A stretch of DNA of 64,000 bases from Candidatus Fermentibacteraceae bacterium (GCA_027067855.1 JAMOUX010000011.1:101012-165011), one strand, 5' to 3'; numbered from the stretch's first letter, positions 26,879 through 35,519 are shown. The notes: generated from the sequence alone by a model not told the origin. Translations and numbers: made by a program.

Positions 26879-27874
26879 TCACTCTCCTGATTCAGTCACG
26901 TTGATGGACAGGTATCCCGAACGGCTGTTCCAGTCCTCCACCGTCAAGGTCATTCCGAAACGGTGGGATAACGCCAGCGAAGCCGCCAGGAGTTCGACCG
27001 CGACCGATTTCCCGTCTTTCACCATGCCGTAGGAATCCGTCCCGGATTCCCAGGCCACCGATACCCTTATTCCACCGTCAGCGGCATCCGTCTCCAAGGC
27101 CAGGCGGCCGTTTCCGTTCACCATCGCCGCCGCCGAGGCCCCGGCGAGGCAAACCGCTCCGCGCACCGCCCCGGCGGGAATCCCCAGCGACCGGGGCAGA
27201 CCGCTCCGAACCACGTGTTCGAACTTCACCGACCTGCCGCAGAAAACACCTATGATACGCCCCACTTCTTCCATGGTCACAGGAGTCCATCCGGGACCCG
27301 CGCCGGGGGAATGCGACAGTCCGGCCATGCTCCTGGTGAAGGATATCATATCCTTCATCCCGGCGGAAGCATTCTTCAATTTCTCCCGGAGTTTTTCAGT
27401 ATCGGCCAGGGCATACCCCGCAAGTTCGATTCCACCGGAGATCCGTGCCAGTATGTTGTTCATCCCGTGAAGCATGAACGGCAACATGGCCCCGGCGCAC
27501 GTCCAGAATACGGCCCTGGCCCCCTCCTCCCCGGCACATGTAACGTGATACCCGGGAACCGCCTTCAATACCCCGGCATGAAAATCACCGGTTTCCCGGA
27601 AAGAATGGATGCCCCTGAGCGCCGAAAACCGGAAATCCGGTAATACCATCACCATCATCATCTTCCCGGTTTCATCGACACCGGCGCCGACATCGATGAT
27701 CGACTCCGCCTCATCGGGATCCCCGGGACATAGTACCACCACGCCTTCAAAGTTTTCCGGAAGATCTCCCGGCGGTACCGGTTTCCCGGGAGGAAGCAGC
27801 TTCTCCGCGAATTCCACTGCACGCGAGCCCCGGGCAAACAGGAGTCCGGGCACCACCCAGCATCCATCAGGCAT
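26879..27874 (-). CDS. Degenerate histidine-kinase-like protein (phosphoacceptor-like His kept, ATP site lost)
   Basis: The 331-residue cytoplasmic protein has no signal peptide. An N-terminal ~130-residue region is unrecognised. At about residues 140-200, LPFMLHGMNNILARISGGIELA followed by a second helix resembles the dimerisation/phosphoacceptor domain of NtrB-like kinases (compare AHDFNNLLTVI). The C-terminal half fits a HATPase fold by its order of strands and helices, but the N-box Asn is missing (CLAGASAAA) and no GxGxG boxes are seen. It is probably a non-catalytic kinase relative. ATG at 27874 has an excellent AGGAGG site 7 bases upstream. It sits between pcm and rnr. Family assignment is inferred by eye. 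Confidence 0.5.
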   Translation of the reverse strand: MPDGCWVVPGLLFARGSRAVEFAEKLLPPGKPVPPGDLPENFEGVVVLCPGDPDEAESIIDVGAGVDETGKMMMVMVLPDFRFSALRGIHSFRETGDFHAGVLKAVPGYHVTCAGEEGARAVFWTCAGAMLPFMLHGMNNILARISGGIELAGYALADTEKLREKLKNASAGMKDMISFTRSMAGLSHSPGAGPGWTPVTMEEVGRIIGVFCGRSVKFEHVVRSGLPRSLGIPAGAVRGAVCLAGASAAAMVNGNGRLALETDAADGGIRVSVAWESGTDSYGMVKDGKSVAVELLAASLALSHRFGMTLTVEDWNSRSGYLSINVTESGE

Positions 27875-27885
27875 AAAACAACCTC

Positions 27886-28533
27886 CTAGCGCCCCGGCTT
27901 GACCAGGGGAACGAACCTCACCGGCATCAGGGAATTCACGATGAATTCGAAGCCCCTTCTCTCTATGAGCACAAGTTCCTGCCACGTACCCCCCAGGGGA
28001 ATCACCATCCTTCCGTTCTCACCGGAAAGCTGTTCCTCCAGGTCGCGGGGCACCGAATCCGGAGCGGCCGAGACGATGATTCCACTGTACGGGGCCGCCG
28101 GCTCCCATCCCCCGTGTCCGTCGGCCTCTATGAATCTCACATCCGCATCGGGGAAAAGCTCCAGAATGGTTCTCCTGGCCTTTACGGCCAATTCGTGCAC
28201 CACCTCCAGGGTGATGACGTCAAACCCCATGGAGGCAAGTATGGCGGTCTGGTAACCGGACCCGGTCCCTATCTCAAGGACCGTCGCGCCGGGGTGACAT
28301 CCCAGGGCCTGCACCATCAAGGCCACTATGTACGGCTGTGAGATTGTCTGTCCGAAGCCTAAGGGATACGGATGATCACCGTACACTATCTCCGGCGGAA
28401 GGCCCGGAGTCATGAACCTTTCACGGGGGACCTTCATGAATGCGTCCAAAACCCCCGGATCGGTTATTCCCCTGCGGATCAGGTCTCCGGTCACCATTCT
28501 CTTTCTGGCTTCCAGGAATTTACTTGTTCCCAT
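27886..28533 (-). CDS. pcm: Protein-L-isoaspartate O-methyltransferase
   Basis: This 215-residue class I SAM methyltransferase has ITDPGVLDAFMKVPRERFM, FGQTISQPYIVALM and the SAM-binding VLEIGTGSGYQTAILASMG. The PCMT C-terminal MVIPLGGTWQELVLIERR follows. It methylates isoaspartyl residues so that aged proteins can be repaired. ATG at 28533 is used (GAGGG about 6 bases before); GTG at 28539 also fits. It overlaps the rarA 3' end by 14 bases. Confidence 0.93.
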   Translation of the reverse strand: MGTSKFLEARKRMVTGDLIRRGITDPGVLDAFMKVPRERFMTPGLPPEIVYGDHPYPLGFGQTISQPYIVALMVQALGCHPGATVLEIGTGSGYQTAILASMGFDVITLEVVHELAVKARRTILELFPDADVRFIEADGHGGWEPAAPYSGIIVSAAPDSVPRDLEEQLSGENGRMVIPLGGTWQELVLIERRGFEFIVNSLMPVRFVPLVKPGR

Positions 28534-29854
28534 CCGCACCCTCTGACGCTTTCCTGGCCCTGCGCCTGGCTTCCTTCCACCTGTGCAACCTTTTACTCAA
28601 CTCCCGTTCCCTGCCGCTGTCTCCGGGCACATAGAATTCCGGCTCACCCATCTTATCAGGAAAGTTCTTGTGCATCACCACGTTTCCCGGCATGTCATGG
28701 GCATACTGGTACCCCTTACCATAGCCCAGCCTGCGCATGAGGCCGGTGGGAGAGTTCCTGAGATGCAAAGGAACGGGCAGACTACCGTCCCGCGCGGTTC
28801 CCAGCGCTTTCTTCCACGCAACGTAGATCGAGTTCGATTTAGGGGCCAGGGCCAGGTAACACGCCGCCTCGGCCAGGGCCAGGTCTCCCTCCGGGGATCC
28901 CAGGAACCTCCACGAATCCGCGGCTCTCATGGCCACCGTCAGGGCCGAGGGATCGGCCAGGCCCACGTCCTCAGTAGCGAATCTTATCATTCTTCTTGCT
29001 ATGTAAAGCGGGTTTTCTCCCGACAGTATCATGCGGGCCAGCCAGTACAGCGACGCATCCGCATCCCCGGACCTGAGGGACTTATGAAATGCGCTTATGA
29101 GATTGTAATGTTCCTCTCCCTGCCTGTCATAGACAAGCGGCGTGTTTTTCAGCAGGTCATTCAGCATTTCCACCGTCACGGGACTCCCCGCAGCCGTTCC
29201 GGCCAACATCTCCAGGATGTTCAGCGCCCGTCTCCCATCCCCGTCGGAAACGGCTGCTATGCGTTCCAGTACCGCCCCTGGAATTCCCCGGGGATTCATC
29301 TCCACGAAAACGGGATGCTTCACCGCTCTCTCCAGGATGGAAACCAAGTGTTCGTCCCCCAATCTCTCCAGGACGTACACGGCGCACCTGCTGAGCAGGG
29401 GCGCCGTCAGGGCGAATGACGGGTTCTCCGTGGTGGCTCCCGCAAGGGTGATGGTGCCGTTCTCAACGTGGGGAAGAAATGCATCCTGCTGCGCCTTGTT
29501 GAACCTGTGTATCTCGTCGACGAAGAATAGGGTTTCCCTTCCCGTTCTCTTCTCTTCCATGGCCCGGGCCACCACGTTTCTTACTTCTCTGACTCCTCCG
29601 GTCACTGCACTGAATCTCACGAACCGCATCCCGGTGTAACGGGAAACCAGAAGCACTAAAGTGGTCTTCCCCGTTCCGGGAGGCCCCCAGAGAATAAAAG
29701 ATCCCAACACACCGTTCTCCAGCGCTTTTCTGAAAGCGGCATCCTTCGCGAGCAAATGCTCCTGTCCCGCCACTTCATCCAGCGAGGAGGGCCTTAACAG
29801 TTCAGCCAGGGGAATTCCCCGCTTATCCCGTTCCCTTGTTTCGAGCAGGTCCAT
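28520..29854 (-). CDS. rarA: Replication-associated recombination AAA+ ATPase RarA (MgsA/WRNIP1 family)
   Basis: The 444-residue AAA+ protein has RPSSLDEVAGQEHLL, Walker A LWGPPGTGKTTL, Walker B LFFVDEIHRFNKAQQDAFLP and sensor 1 AGATTENPSF. The C-terminal MgsA region has RMIRFATEDVGLADPSAL and YKYAHD-like GYQYAHDMPG. Family members act at stalled replication forks as clamp-loader-like tetramers. The start MDLLETRERD at 29854 lacks a clear ribosome site but matches the family N-terminus; the ORF extends upstream without support. It leads the 15-kb minus-strand run. Confidence 0.93.
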   Translation of the reverse strand: MDLLETRERDKRGIPLAELLRPSSLDEVAGQEHLLAKDAAFRKALENGVLGSFILWGPPGTGKTTLVLLVSRYTGMRFVRFSAVTGGVREVRNVVARAMEEKRTGRETLFFVDEIHRFNKAQQDAFLPHVENGTITLAGATTENPSFALTAPLLSRCAVYVLERLGDEHLVSILERAVKHPVFVEMNPRGIPGAVLERIAAVSDGDGRRALNILEMLAGTAAGSPVTVEMLNDLLKNTPLVYDRQGEEHYNLISAFHKSLRSGDADASLYWLARMILSGENPLYIARRMIRFATEDVGLADPSALTVAMRAADSWRFLGSPEGDLALAEAACYLALAPKSNSIYVAWKKALGTARDGSLPVPLHLRNSPTGLMRRLGYGKGYQYAHDMPGNVVMHKNFPDKMGEPEFYVPGDSGRERELSKRLHRWKEARRRARKASEGADGNK

Positions 29855-29894
29855 TTGGTCGAAGATAAACCTTACCCACCTTCCGGGAAAGTGT

Positions 29895-29925
29895 AAAAAG
29901 ATGCCCGGCCACACGGGCCGGGCAT
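29895..29925 (-). terminator. Rho-independent terminator of the lipoprotein gene
   Basis: ATGCCCGGCC (29901-29910) pairs perfectly with GGCCGGGCAT (29916-29925), and the minus strand continues with CTTTTT. It lies 27 bases past the lipoprotein stop, just upstream of rarA. A second GC-rich palindrome (29934-29951) precedes it. Confidence 0.8.
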
Positions 29926-29951
29926 TCGAATCGGGAAGCCGGGCTCCCGGC

Positions 29952-30947
29952 TTACTTGCCTCCGCCCATCGCTCCCATTTGCTGCTGCATGCCCTGGAGG
30001 AACATCATCGCCGGAAGCGTCTGGTCCGGTGCGCCGGGCATGAGGTTCTCGGCTCCGCTGAAGCCGTATCCCGTTACTTCGACCACGTGAGTCTCACCAT
30101 CACCGGAGGCCTCCACGTGCGCAAGGGGAACTATCGGAAGTTCCGGGGAGAATACTATTTCCACGGAACCATCGGGGTGGTTCACACTCACTTCAAACCC
30201 TTGCACCGTATTGCCGGCCACACCCACGGCGGTCTTCTCGAAGTTGAAGTCCATCTTCTCCAGTTCTTCCGCAACCTTGTCTAGGTCTTCCTGGCCGCCT
30301 TCTTCTTTGAAACCCTGGGTGAAGCCCCGGGTGAACTGTTCATCGAAGGCCGGATCGTTCATCATGTTCTCGATGAAGTCTGCAACACCCTGGAGATCTA
30401 TGGCCATAACCATGTCCTGCTGCTTGAATTTCAACATTCTCACGGCCCTGAGGAAATCGAGCGCCACTTCCTTGCCTTCCTCCGCGGTGAAAACACCGGC
30501 CATATCATCAACATCGGCAAGGCGATCGCGAATGTAGGCCTTGGGGTCTTCGGCGAATTCGCCGAAGAAATCTTCGTAGTTAGCGGTGGCCGTCTTGAGT
30601 CCCTCGGGCTCCACCAGTATCTGGCCCACGAAATCTCCGGAACTCACCTGGATCCAGTAACACTCGTCTCCCTGGTTCATTTCCGTTCCCACGACGGCTA
30701 TTTTGAAGGTCTCGTCTCCGCCGTCGATACCGAACTCTATCCACTGACCCACTTCCAGGTCGGAAGTAGTGAAATCGAAATCACCACCGGAGGTCGAACC
30801 GCCGGTTTCGGAGGTTTGGGCCGCATTTTCCACGGTTCCGGCGGCCTGGGCCACATCCTCGCCTCCGGAGCCCGCTTCCCCGGCCTGCCCGCCGCATGCC
30901 ATGAAGGCGACGCTCAACATCATCAGCACCATTAAGTATCTTGACAT
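29952..30947 (-). CDS. Putative lipoprotein of unknown family
   Basis: This is a 331-residue protein with a clear lipoprotein signal: MSRYLMVLMMLSVAFMACGG, Cys at residue 18. An acidic, low-complexity linker follows (GQAGEAGSGGEDVAQAAGTVENAAQ), then a domain with EVGQWIEFGIDGG and GDECYWIQVSSGDF. Further on come helices rich in D/E/F and a C-terminal Met/Gly/Gln-rich tail (MFLQGMQQQMGAMGGGK). The family is not recognised. The start is ATG at 30947 with GGAGG about 6 bases upstream. It stands alone, 50 bases after apt and before a strong terminator, so it is probably well expressed. It is likely anchored to a membrane facing the periplasm. Confidence 0.75.
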   Translation of the reverse strand: MSRYLMVLMMLSVAFMACGGQAGEAGSGGEDVAQAAGTVENAAQTSETGGSTSGGDFDFTTSDLEVGQWIEFGIDGGDETFKIAVVGTEMNQGDECYWIQVSSGDFVGQILVEPEGLKTATANYEDFFGEFAEDPKAYIRDRLADVDDMAGVFTAEEGKEVALDFLRAVRMLKFKQQDMVMAIDLQGVADFIENMMNDPAFDEQFTRGFTQGFKEEGGQEDLDKVAEELEKMDFNFEKTAVGVAGNTVQGFEVSVNHPDGSVEIVFSPELPIVPLAHVEASGDGETHVVEVTGYGFSGAENLMPGAPDQTLPAMMFLQGMQQQMGAMGGGK

Positions 30948-30997
30948 ATCATCCTCCCTCGAGAACAAACGAATTTCTCGGTAATTCTTCCCGGTAA

Positions 30998-31543
30998 CTA
31001 TCCCTCCGAATCCACTCTCATGAGAGCGACGTAGTCGAAACCCTCCTTCCGCAACCTGTCGCCGCCGCCCAGGAACGTCAGGTCCATGACGAAGGCCGCC
31101 CCGGCCACCGTGCAACCTATCTCTCTCACCAACCGGGATGCGGCGGTCGCGGAGCCGCCGGTGGCAATCAGGTCATCCACGATGAGAACCCTGCTGCCGG
31201 ATGGAAGGGCGTCCCGGTGCAGTTCCACCGTCGCCGTCCCGTACTCCAGGGTGTACTCCCTGCTCACGGTCTCGGCGGGAAGTTTGCCGGGTTTTCTTAC
31301 CAGTGCCAGGGGAACATTTTTCTCGACCGCCATCACCGCCCCGAAGATGAACCCCCTGGATTCTATCGCGGCGATGGAATCGTAATCGAAATCTTCGCAG
31401 GCTTTCAACAGGTGGGCAACGGTATCTCCCAGGGAACCCGGGTTGGACAGCAGGGTGGTTATGTCTTTGAACACCACCCCCTCCACCGGGAATCCCGGTA
31501 CGTTCCTTATCTGTTTCTCAAGTTCTTCAATGTCGTACAACAC
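30998..31543 (-). CDS. apt: Adenine phosphoribosyltransferase
   Basis: The 181-residue type I PRTase matches Apt: IRNVPGFPVEGVVFKDITTLL, ESRGFIFGAVMA and the PRPP-binding VLIVDDLIATGGSATAA. It salvages adenine to AMP. The start is GTG at 31543, which overlaps the upstream LOG-like gene by 17 bases, so the two are co-translated and both relate to purine base or nucleotide salvage. Confidence 0.94.
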   Translation of the reverse strand: MLYDIEELEKQIRNVPGFPVEGVVFKDITTLLSNPGSLGDTVAHLLKACEDFDYDSIAAIESRGFIFGAVMAVEKNVPLALVRKPGKLPAETVSREYTLEYGTATVELHRDALPSGSRVLIVDDLIATGGSATAASRLVREIGCTVAGAAFVMDLTFLGGGDRLRKEGFDYVALMRVDSEG

Positions 31544-31976
31544 CGCCTCCCGTCTTCTTCATCACGAAACGCATCGCTTCTTCCGCATCGGGAACGGGCA
31601 CAACTCCCTCTATGCCGGTCCAGCCCCCTATGCAACATACCGGTTTTCCCGCGTCCAGAGCGAAGGCTATTTCCGAAAGAGTACCGTACCTGCCCCCCAC
31701 GGCCACCACGACCTTGCCGGCCAGGGCCACGATCCTGTTTCTGGAAGCCCCCATGCCGGTGGGTACGGCAAGAGAAACCCACCTGTTGGCTTCTCCCGGG
31801 TCACTACCCGGAAGTATCCCGACGGTGAAACCTCCCGCCAGAAAAGCGCCCCTGCAAACCGCTTCCATCACGCCGCCCAGCCCCCCGCAAACGACGGTAA
31901 AACCTTTCTCCGCGAGCATCTTCCCCAGTTTCTCGGCTGTTGCATATTCAATGCGCTTCGGGGAAGCCCCTCCCAC
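31527..31976 (-). CDS. TIGR00725/LOG-like Rossmann protein (start uncertain)
   Basis: The frame as annotated has 149 residues. It shows CGGLGGVMEAVCRGA and VAVGGRYGTLSEIAFAL, the paired glycine motifs of the TIGR00725/lysine-decarboxylase-like (LOG) Rossmann family; several LOG proteins hydrolyse nucleoside monophosphates to free base. GTG at 31976 cuts into the first beta strand: the frame upstream encodes IVIRPVSV before VGGAS and follows a GGGAGG site. No ATG, GTG or TTG is in frame there, so an ATA or ATC start is possible. It begins shortly after tRNA-Pro and overlaps apt. Confidence 0.8.
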   Translation of the reverse strand: MGGASPKRIEYATAEKLGKMLAEKGFTVVCGGLGGVMEAVCRGAFLAGGFTVGILPGSDPGEANRWVSLAVPTGMGASRNRIVALAGKVVVAVGGRYGTLSEIAFALDAGKPVCCIGGWTGIEGVVPVPDAEEAMRFVMKKTGGGVVRH

Positions 31977-32023
31977 GACGGAAACAGGCCGTATGACGAT
32001 ATACCTCCCAGGTACATGCGGGA

Positions 32024-32101
<78 letters not shown>

Positions 32102-32158
32102 ATCCTATCCCGACCACGAAAATCTACTAACGGGGGTATCCGTATGCAAACTTCCGCG

Positions 32159-32680
32159 TCAATCCACTCCCAAAAGAAAATCCAGGCCGGCGATCGCACC
32201 CGAGACCACCAGGGTGACCACGATTCCCGCCACCGCCACTCCCAGGGCTATCGATGGTATGGCCGACTTTCTCGGCACGCCGAAGAGAAACGCGGCCAGG
32301 GCCCCGGTCCACGCACCGGTAACCGGGAGAGGAACAGCCACGAACAGCATAAGCCCCAGGGCCTGGTACTTTCTTATCTTCTCCCCCGCCCTGCGCCTCG
32401 TTCTATCGAATAACCAATCGAAAAACCTGTCGAACACCATCCAGCGCCTCAGGAACCCGGTCACCGGCTCCAGGAACCAGAGGATGAAGGGAACCGGAAG
32501 CAAGTTGCCTCCCACCGCCAAGAGGTACGTCTTCCACCACGGCCACGCCCAGGCATCCCTCATGACCGTCCATGCGATAGGAATGCTGCCCCTGAGTTCG
32601 GTCAGCGGAAAAGCCGACAGCACCAGCATTTGGATCTCTCCGGGAATACCGGATAGCAGCTCCAGAAGTGCCCGCCCCAT
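32159..32680 (-). CDS. Small multi-drug export family membrane protein (COG2426)
   Basis: This 173-residue membrane protein has four to five hydrophobic segments and the family signature SAFPLTELRGSIPIAW near residue 22. LPVPFILWFLEPV and AVPLPVTGAWTGALAAFLFG follow. It belongs to the PF06695 (small multi-drug export) family, whose function is poorly defined despite the name. ATG at 32680 follows GAAGGG; TTG at 32683 is the alternative. It lies between two tRNA-Pro genes, all on the minus strand. Confidence 0.85.
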   Translation of the reverse strand: MGRALLELLSGIPGEIQMLVLSAFPLTELRGSIPIAWTVMRDAWAWPWWKTYLLAVGGNLLPVPFILWFLEPVTGFLRRWMVFDRFFDWLFDRTRRRAGEKIRKYQALGLMLFVAVPLPVTGAWTGALAAFLFGVPRKSAIPSIALGVAVAGIVVTLVVSGAIAGLDFLLGVD

Positions 32681-32699
32681 CAAAACCCTTCAAAAAAAG

Positions 32700-32776
32700 T
32701 GGTCGGGGCGACTGGATTCGAACCAGCGACCACTTGAACCCCATTCAAGTGCGCTACCGGACTGCGCCACGCCCCG
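32700..32776 (-). tRNA. tRNA-Pro (anticodon GGG)
   Basis: The acceptor CGGGGCG/CGCCCCG is identical to the neighbouring tRNA-Pro. The anticodon stem CTTGA/TCAAG has loop ATGGGGT, the T-loop is TTCGAAT, and A73 and an encoded CCA are present. It reads CCC and CCT. A run of seven T follows directly after CCA on the minus strand. Confidence 0.95.
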
Positions 32777-32792
32777 ACCCGGGAAGGCAAAA

Positions 32793-33182
32793 TTACCGAT
32801 GTTCCCCGTTCTTGTCAACCGCCATGGGATCCCTGTCCAACAGGGCCAACAGGTCCGATATCTCCTTCCTTATCCACTGCAGTGTCTCTAGTGGAATCCG
32901 AGCCCGGTTCTCCGCGGCCCTCTCCGTTCCACCGGATTTCATCATCTCCTCTATGCGTTGCCTGGCTCCCTCGATGGTGTACCTCTCGTCGTGAAGGAGC
33001 CGCTTGATGAGCATGATGAGGTCTATATCCTCCTGCCTGTATATCCTGTTTCCGGATTGGTTCTTGGATGGTTTCAACATGGAGAAGGTAGTCTCCCAGT
33101 ACCTGAGCACGTGGGGTTTCAGACCCGTCATGCCGCAAACCTCGCTGATGGAGTAGTACAGTTTCCCCGTGGTGTCATCCAA
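32793..33182 (-). CDS. MerR-family transcriptional regulator
   Basis: The 129-residue protein has an N-terminal MerR winged helix: YYSISEVCGMTGLKPHVLRYWETTFSML, then GNRIYRQEDIDLIMLIKRLLHDERYTIEGARQRIEEM. A C-terminal helix for dimerisation follows. It has no metal-binding cysteine cluster and no large effector domain, so it is closest to the small MerR/HspR-like regulators found across many phyla. TTG at 33182 is the start; it follows the stop of the DnaJ-TPR gene by 7 bases. The link with a J-domain gene recalls HspR/CbpM pairs, but this is inference. Confidence 0.85.
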   Translation of the reverse strand: MDDTTGKLYYSISEVCGMTGLKPHVLRYWETTFSMLKPSKNQSGNRIYRQEDIDLIMLIKRLLHDERYTIEGARQRIEEMMKSGGTERAAENRARIPLETLQWIRKEISDLLALLDRDPMAVDKNGEHR

Positions 33183-33189
33183 GGCCGAC

Positions 33190-33924
33190 CTACTTTCTGC
33201 CGAAACCCTTCGAGATTTTAGATATCATCTTCTTCAGCAGAGGTTTTTCTTCGTCCCTCTTCTCGTGTATGCGGCGGAGCATGTTCTTGGCGCCCTCGTG
33301 ATCCGTATTCCACGCAAGAGCTTCGTTGACGGCCCTTTCGGCAAGCATCAGCTGACCGGCCTCCAGGTATATCTCCGCCAGCCGGACGAAATTCTCCGGA
33401 TCGTGATACTCTATTTTGCAAGCCACTTTCATGTGGTTCACGGCCTCGTGATAACTCTTCCTTCCAAATGCGGCGGAGGCCAGCGCCTTTCGTAATCCGG
33501 GGTTCTCGGAGTGTGTTTTGAGGAACATCTCCAGGAGTCGCGTGGCTTCCCAGAAACTTCCCTGCCTGCATAATTTAGCCGACTCCCGGATGGCTCTCCT
33601 GAGCTTAGCGTCCAGCAGGCGCATGTCCTGCGCCGAAGCACCGGCCTGCCGAACGATCTTGGGGCTTTTAACGGCCGGCTTACCGGCGACATTCCTGTCG
33701 ATTCCCAGGAATTTGTCGTATTCCTCCCTCTCCTTCCGCCTGGAAAGAACACGATACGCCTCGGTGACCGCCATGTACCTGGCGGTAGACTCGGCGTCGT
33801 CACCGGTCACGTCCGGGTGCAGCTTCCTGGCCAGTTCGTGGTAGGCTTCCTCGATTTCATCGGAAGTAGCGTCGTAACCCACTCCGAGAATCCGGTAATG
33901 ATCCTTCTGAATCTCCGCCGACAA
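33190..33924 (-). CDS. J-domain (DnaJ) protein with TPR-like C-terminus
   Basis: The 244-residue protein has an N-terminal J domain (residues ~8-72, HYRILGVGYDATSDEIEEAYHELARKLHPDVTG, with the essential HPD triad). A linker and helical repeats resembling TPRs follow (FWEATRLLEMFLKTH, YHEAVNHMKVACKI, EIYLEAGQLMLAERAVNEALAWN). There is no zinc finger, so it is a class III J protein that probably recruits DnaK to a TPR-bound client. The start is TTG at 33924 with AAGGATC upstream. It is in one unit with the MerR gene. Confidence 0.85.
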   Translation of the reverse strand: MSAEIQKDHYRILGVGYDATSDEIEEAYHELARKLHPDVTGDDAESTARYMAVTEAYRVLSRRKEREEYDKFLGIDRNVAGKPAVKSPKIVRQAGASAQDMRLLDAKLRRAIRESAKLCRQGSFWEATRLLEMFLKTHSENPGLRKALASAAFGRKSYHEAVNHMKVACKIEYHDPENFVRLAEIYLEAGQLMLAERAVNEALAWNTDHEGAKNMLRRIHEKRDEEKPLLKKMISKISKGFGRK

Positions 33925-33940
33925 CTTTAAGATCCTTTTT

Positions 33941-35404
33941 CTAGCGTATGACCGTGAAGCGACTCGTCGCCCTATGGCCGAAGCCGTCGGTGACGACTAC
34001 GCTGTAGACTCCCGCCGGCAATTCACGCGGGATCATCCACCGGATATCGTACTCGCCGCCGGTGGGATTATTCATCTCGGTTTCATGCACCATTCTTCCG
34101 CTGGTATCGTAAACGGTAAGGTCCGTAACTCCACCGGCGGGAACGGTCACGGTGAACACGACGCTACTGTTAACCGGGTTCGGGTATACCGAACTGACGG
34201 CCAGGGCGGGTTCGATGCATTCGCCGTGTTCGCCGATGCCCACCTGCTTCAGAACCAGCATGCATAACATGATGTTCATGGGCCTGCACTCGCCGCATAT
34301 ACGCTCGATCTCCGAGGAATCCTTCTGACTGCCCCAGAACCCCTTGTCACCTACCTCGGGAGCCATGGAGTATATCTTGGAAACATCCTGCCCCGAGTAG
34401 CACCAGTCGTTCTGGTCGCCGTTCACTTTGTAGAGCACCTGCCACGGCGTTCCGTACTCGTACTTGTTACCTGCCGTCATCTGGGCGGCCCAGTCTTTGA
34501 AAAGGGTGCTGTCCGGGGTGAGTATCTTATCGTAGCCCCACGGATAAAGGAGCTTGGAGCCATAGGTGTGGTAATTCAGGGCGGCCACGGGCTTCTTGTC
34601 GATGGTGAAGTCCCTCTGGACCTGGGTCTCGGGTTCGGAGAAAGCCGAATCTCCACGGTAGGTCTCTTTGTCGGGATCAGAGCTGGATCCGGTGTCGTCG
34701 TAACCCCATTTGTAGCCCCAGTTGCGGTTGAGATCCACGCCGTCGCCATCGGAGAAATTCATGTTCTTCCTGTGCATGCCGCCGCCCGGCATGTTGTGAT
34801 AGTAACCGTCGGGATTGGCTATGGGAATGAAGTAGAGCGTGGCATTATCCAGGATGTAGGCGGCCCTGGTGTCACCACCGTCGTAATTGTCCGTCAGCCA
34901 GTTGGCGAAGTCTATGAGAACGACGTTCGAGCCCGGCTCCCTGGCATGAATGAGAGCGGTAAAGAATATGGTCGGTTTGTATCCCGTCGATGAGCTGGTC
35001 ATTTTTATGGCGTAAATATCCCTGTCCTTGTACGATTTGCCGATGCTCGCCGGAGTATCCACAAGGTTGTCGTGTTCCGCGGCCAGGGTGCACCAGAATT
35101 TCCAGTTCTCCTCGGGACTATAGTAGTATCCCGCATTTTTCGCGTTCTCCGACAGCAGTTCGCTCCACTCCCTGGGAAGCACTTCGTATCGAGGTGTCAT
35201 CAGGGCCGCGTTCCCGACTTTGTCATCGGGCAGAACTATATCGACGAATCCTCTCCTGATATCGACGTTGGCAACGTCGTATCCATCCTCTATCAATCGG
35301 GTCACGGAACCGCGGTCAAGCTGGTAGAGCCTGACCAGCCTGTCAGCGGATACGTCGACCGCAAACATGACGACGACAATCGCCAGGACAAACGCGAATC
35401 TCAT
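33941..35404 (-). CDS. Secreted M14 zinc carboxypeptidase with C-terminal Ig-like sorting domain
   Basis: The 487-residue precursor has a signal peptide (MRFAFVLAIVVVMFAVDVSA) and a propeptide-like N-terminal region. The M14 domain has the zinc motif HAREPGS (HxxE), FIPIANPDGYYHN, VDLNRNWGYKWG and the third ligand in ALNYHTYGSKLLYPWG; the catalytic Glu is probably in MAPEVGDKGFW. A C-terminal FlgD/T9SS-like domain of ~80 residues follows (YPNPVNSS, VYDTSGRMV, AGVYSVVV, final RFTVIR), related to that of the S8 protease. It probably removes C-terminal residues from external peptides. It ends 16 bases upstream of the J-domain gene. Confidence 0.93.
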   Translation of the reverse strand: MRFAFVLAIVVVMFAVDVSADRLVRLYQLDRGSVTRLIEDGYDVANVDIRRGFVDIVLPDDKVGNAALMTPRYEVLPREWSELLSENAKNAGYYYSPEENWKFWCTLAAEHDNLVDTPASIGKSYKDRDIYAIKMTSSSTGYKPTIFFTALIHAREPGSNVVLIDFANWLTDNYDGGDTRAAYILDNATLYFIPIANPDGYYHNMPGGGMHRKNMNFSDGDGVDLNRNWGYKWGYDDTGSSSDPDKETYRGDSAFSEPETQVQRDFTIDKKPVAALNYHTYGSKLLYPWGYDKILTPDSTLFKDWAAQMTAGNKYEYGTPWQVLYKVNGDQNDWCYSGQDVSKIYSMAPEVGDKGFWGSQKDSSEIERICGECRPMNIMLCMLVLKQVGIGEHGECIEPALAVSSVYPNPVNSSVVFTVTVPAGGVTDLTVYDTSGRMVHETEMNNPTGGEYDIRWMIPRELPAGVYSVVVTDGFGHRATSRFTVIR

Positions 35405-35429
35405 TTCTACCTTCTTTCCATACCGGAAG

Positions 35430-35458
35430 TTGACTTCGACGGTCCGCTCGCTTAGTAT
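35430..35458 (+). promoter_or_regulatory. Sigma70-like promoter of rpsT
   Basis: TTGACT (35430-35435) and TAGTAT (35453-35458) are spaced 17 bases apart, about 60 bases ahead of the rpsT start, in the divergent gap to the M14 gene. Confidence 0.55.
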
Positions 35459-35519
35459 TGCAGGCCTGACCGGAATAGTTGAAAATTACTTAAGTGTAAT
35501 CTGTGAAAGGAGCCAGCAC

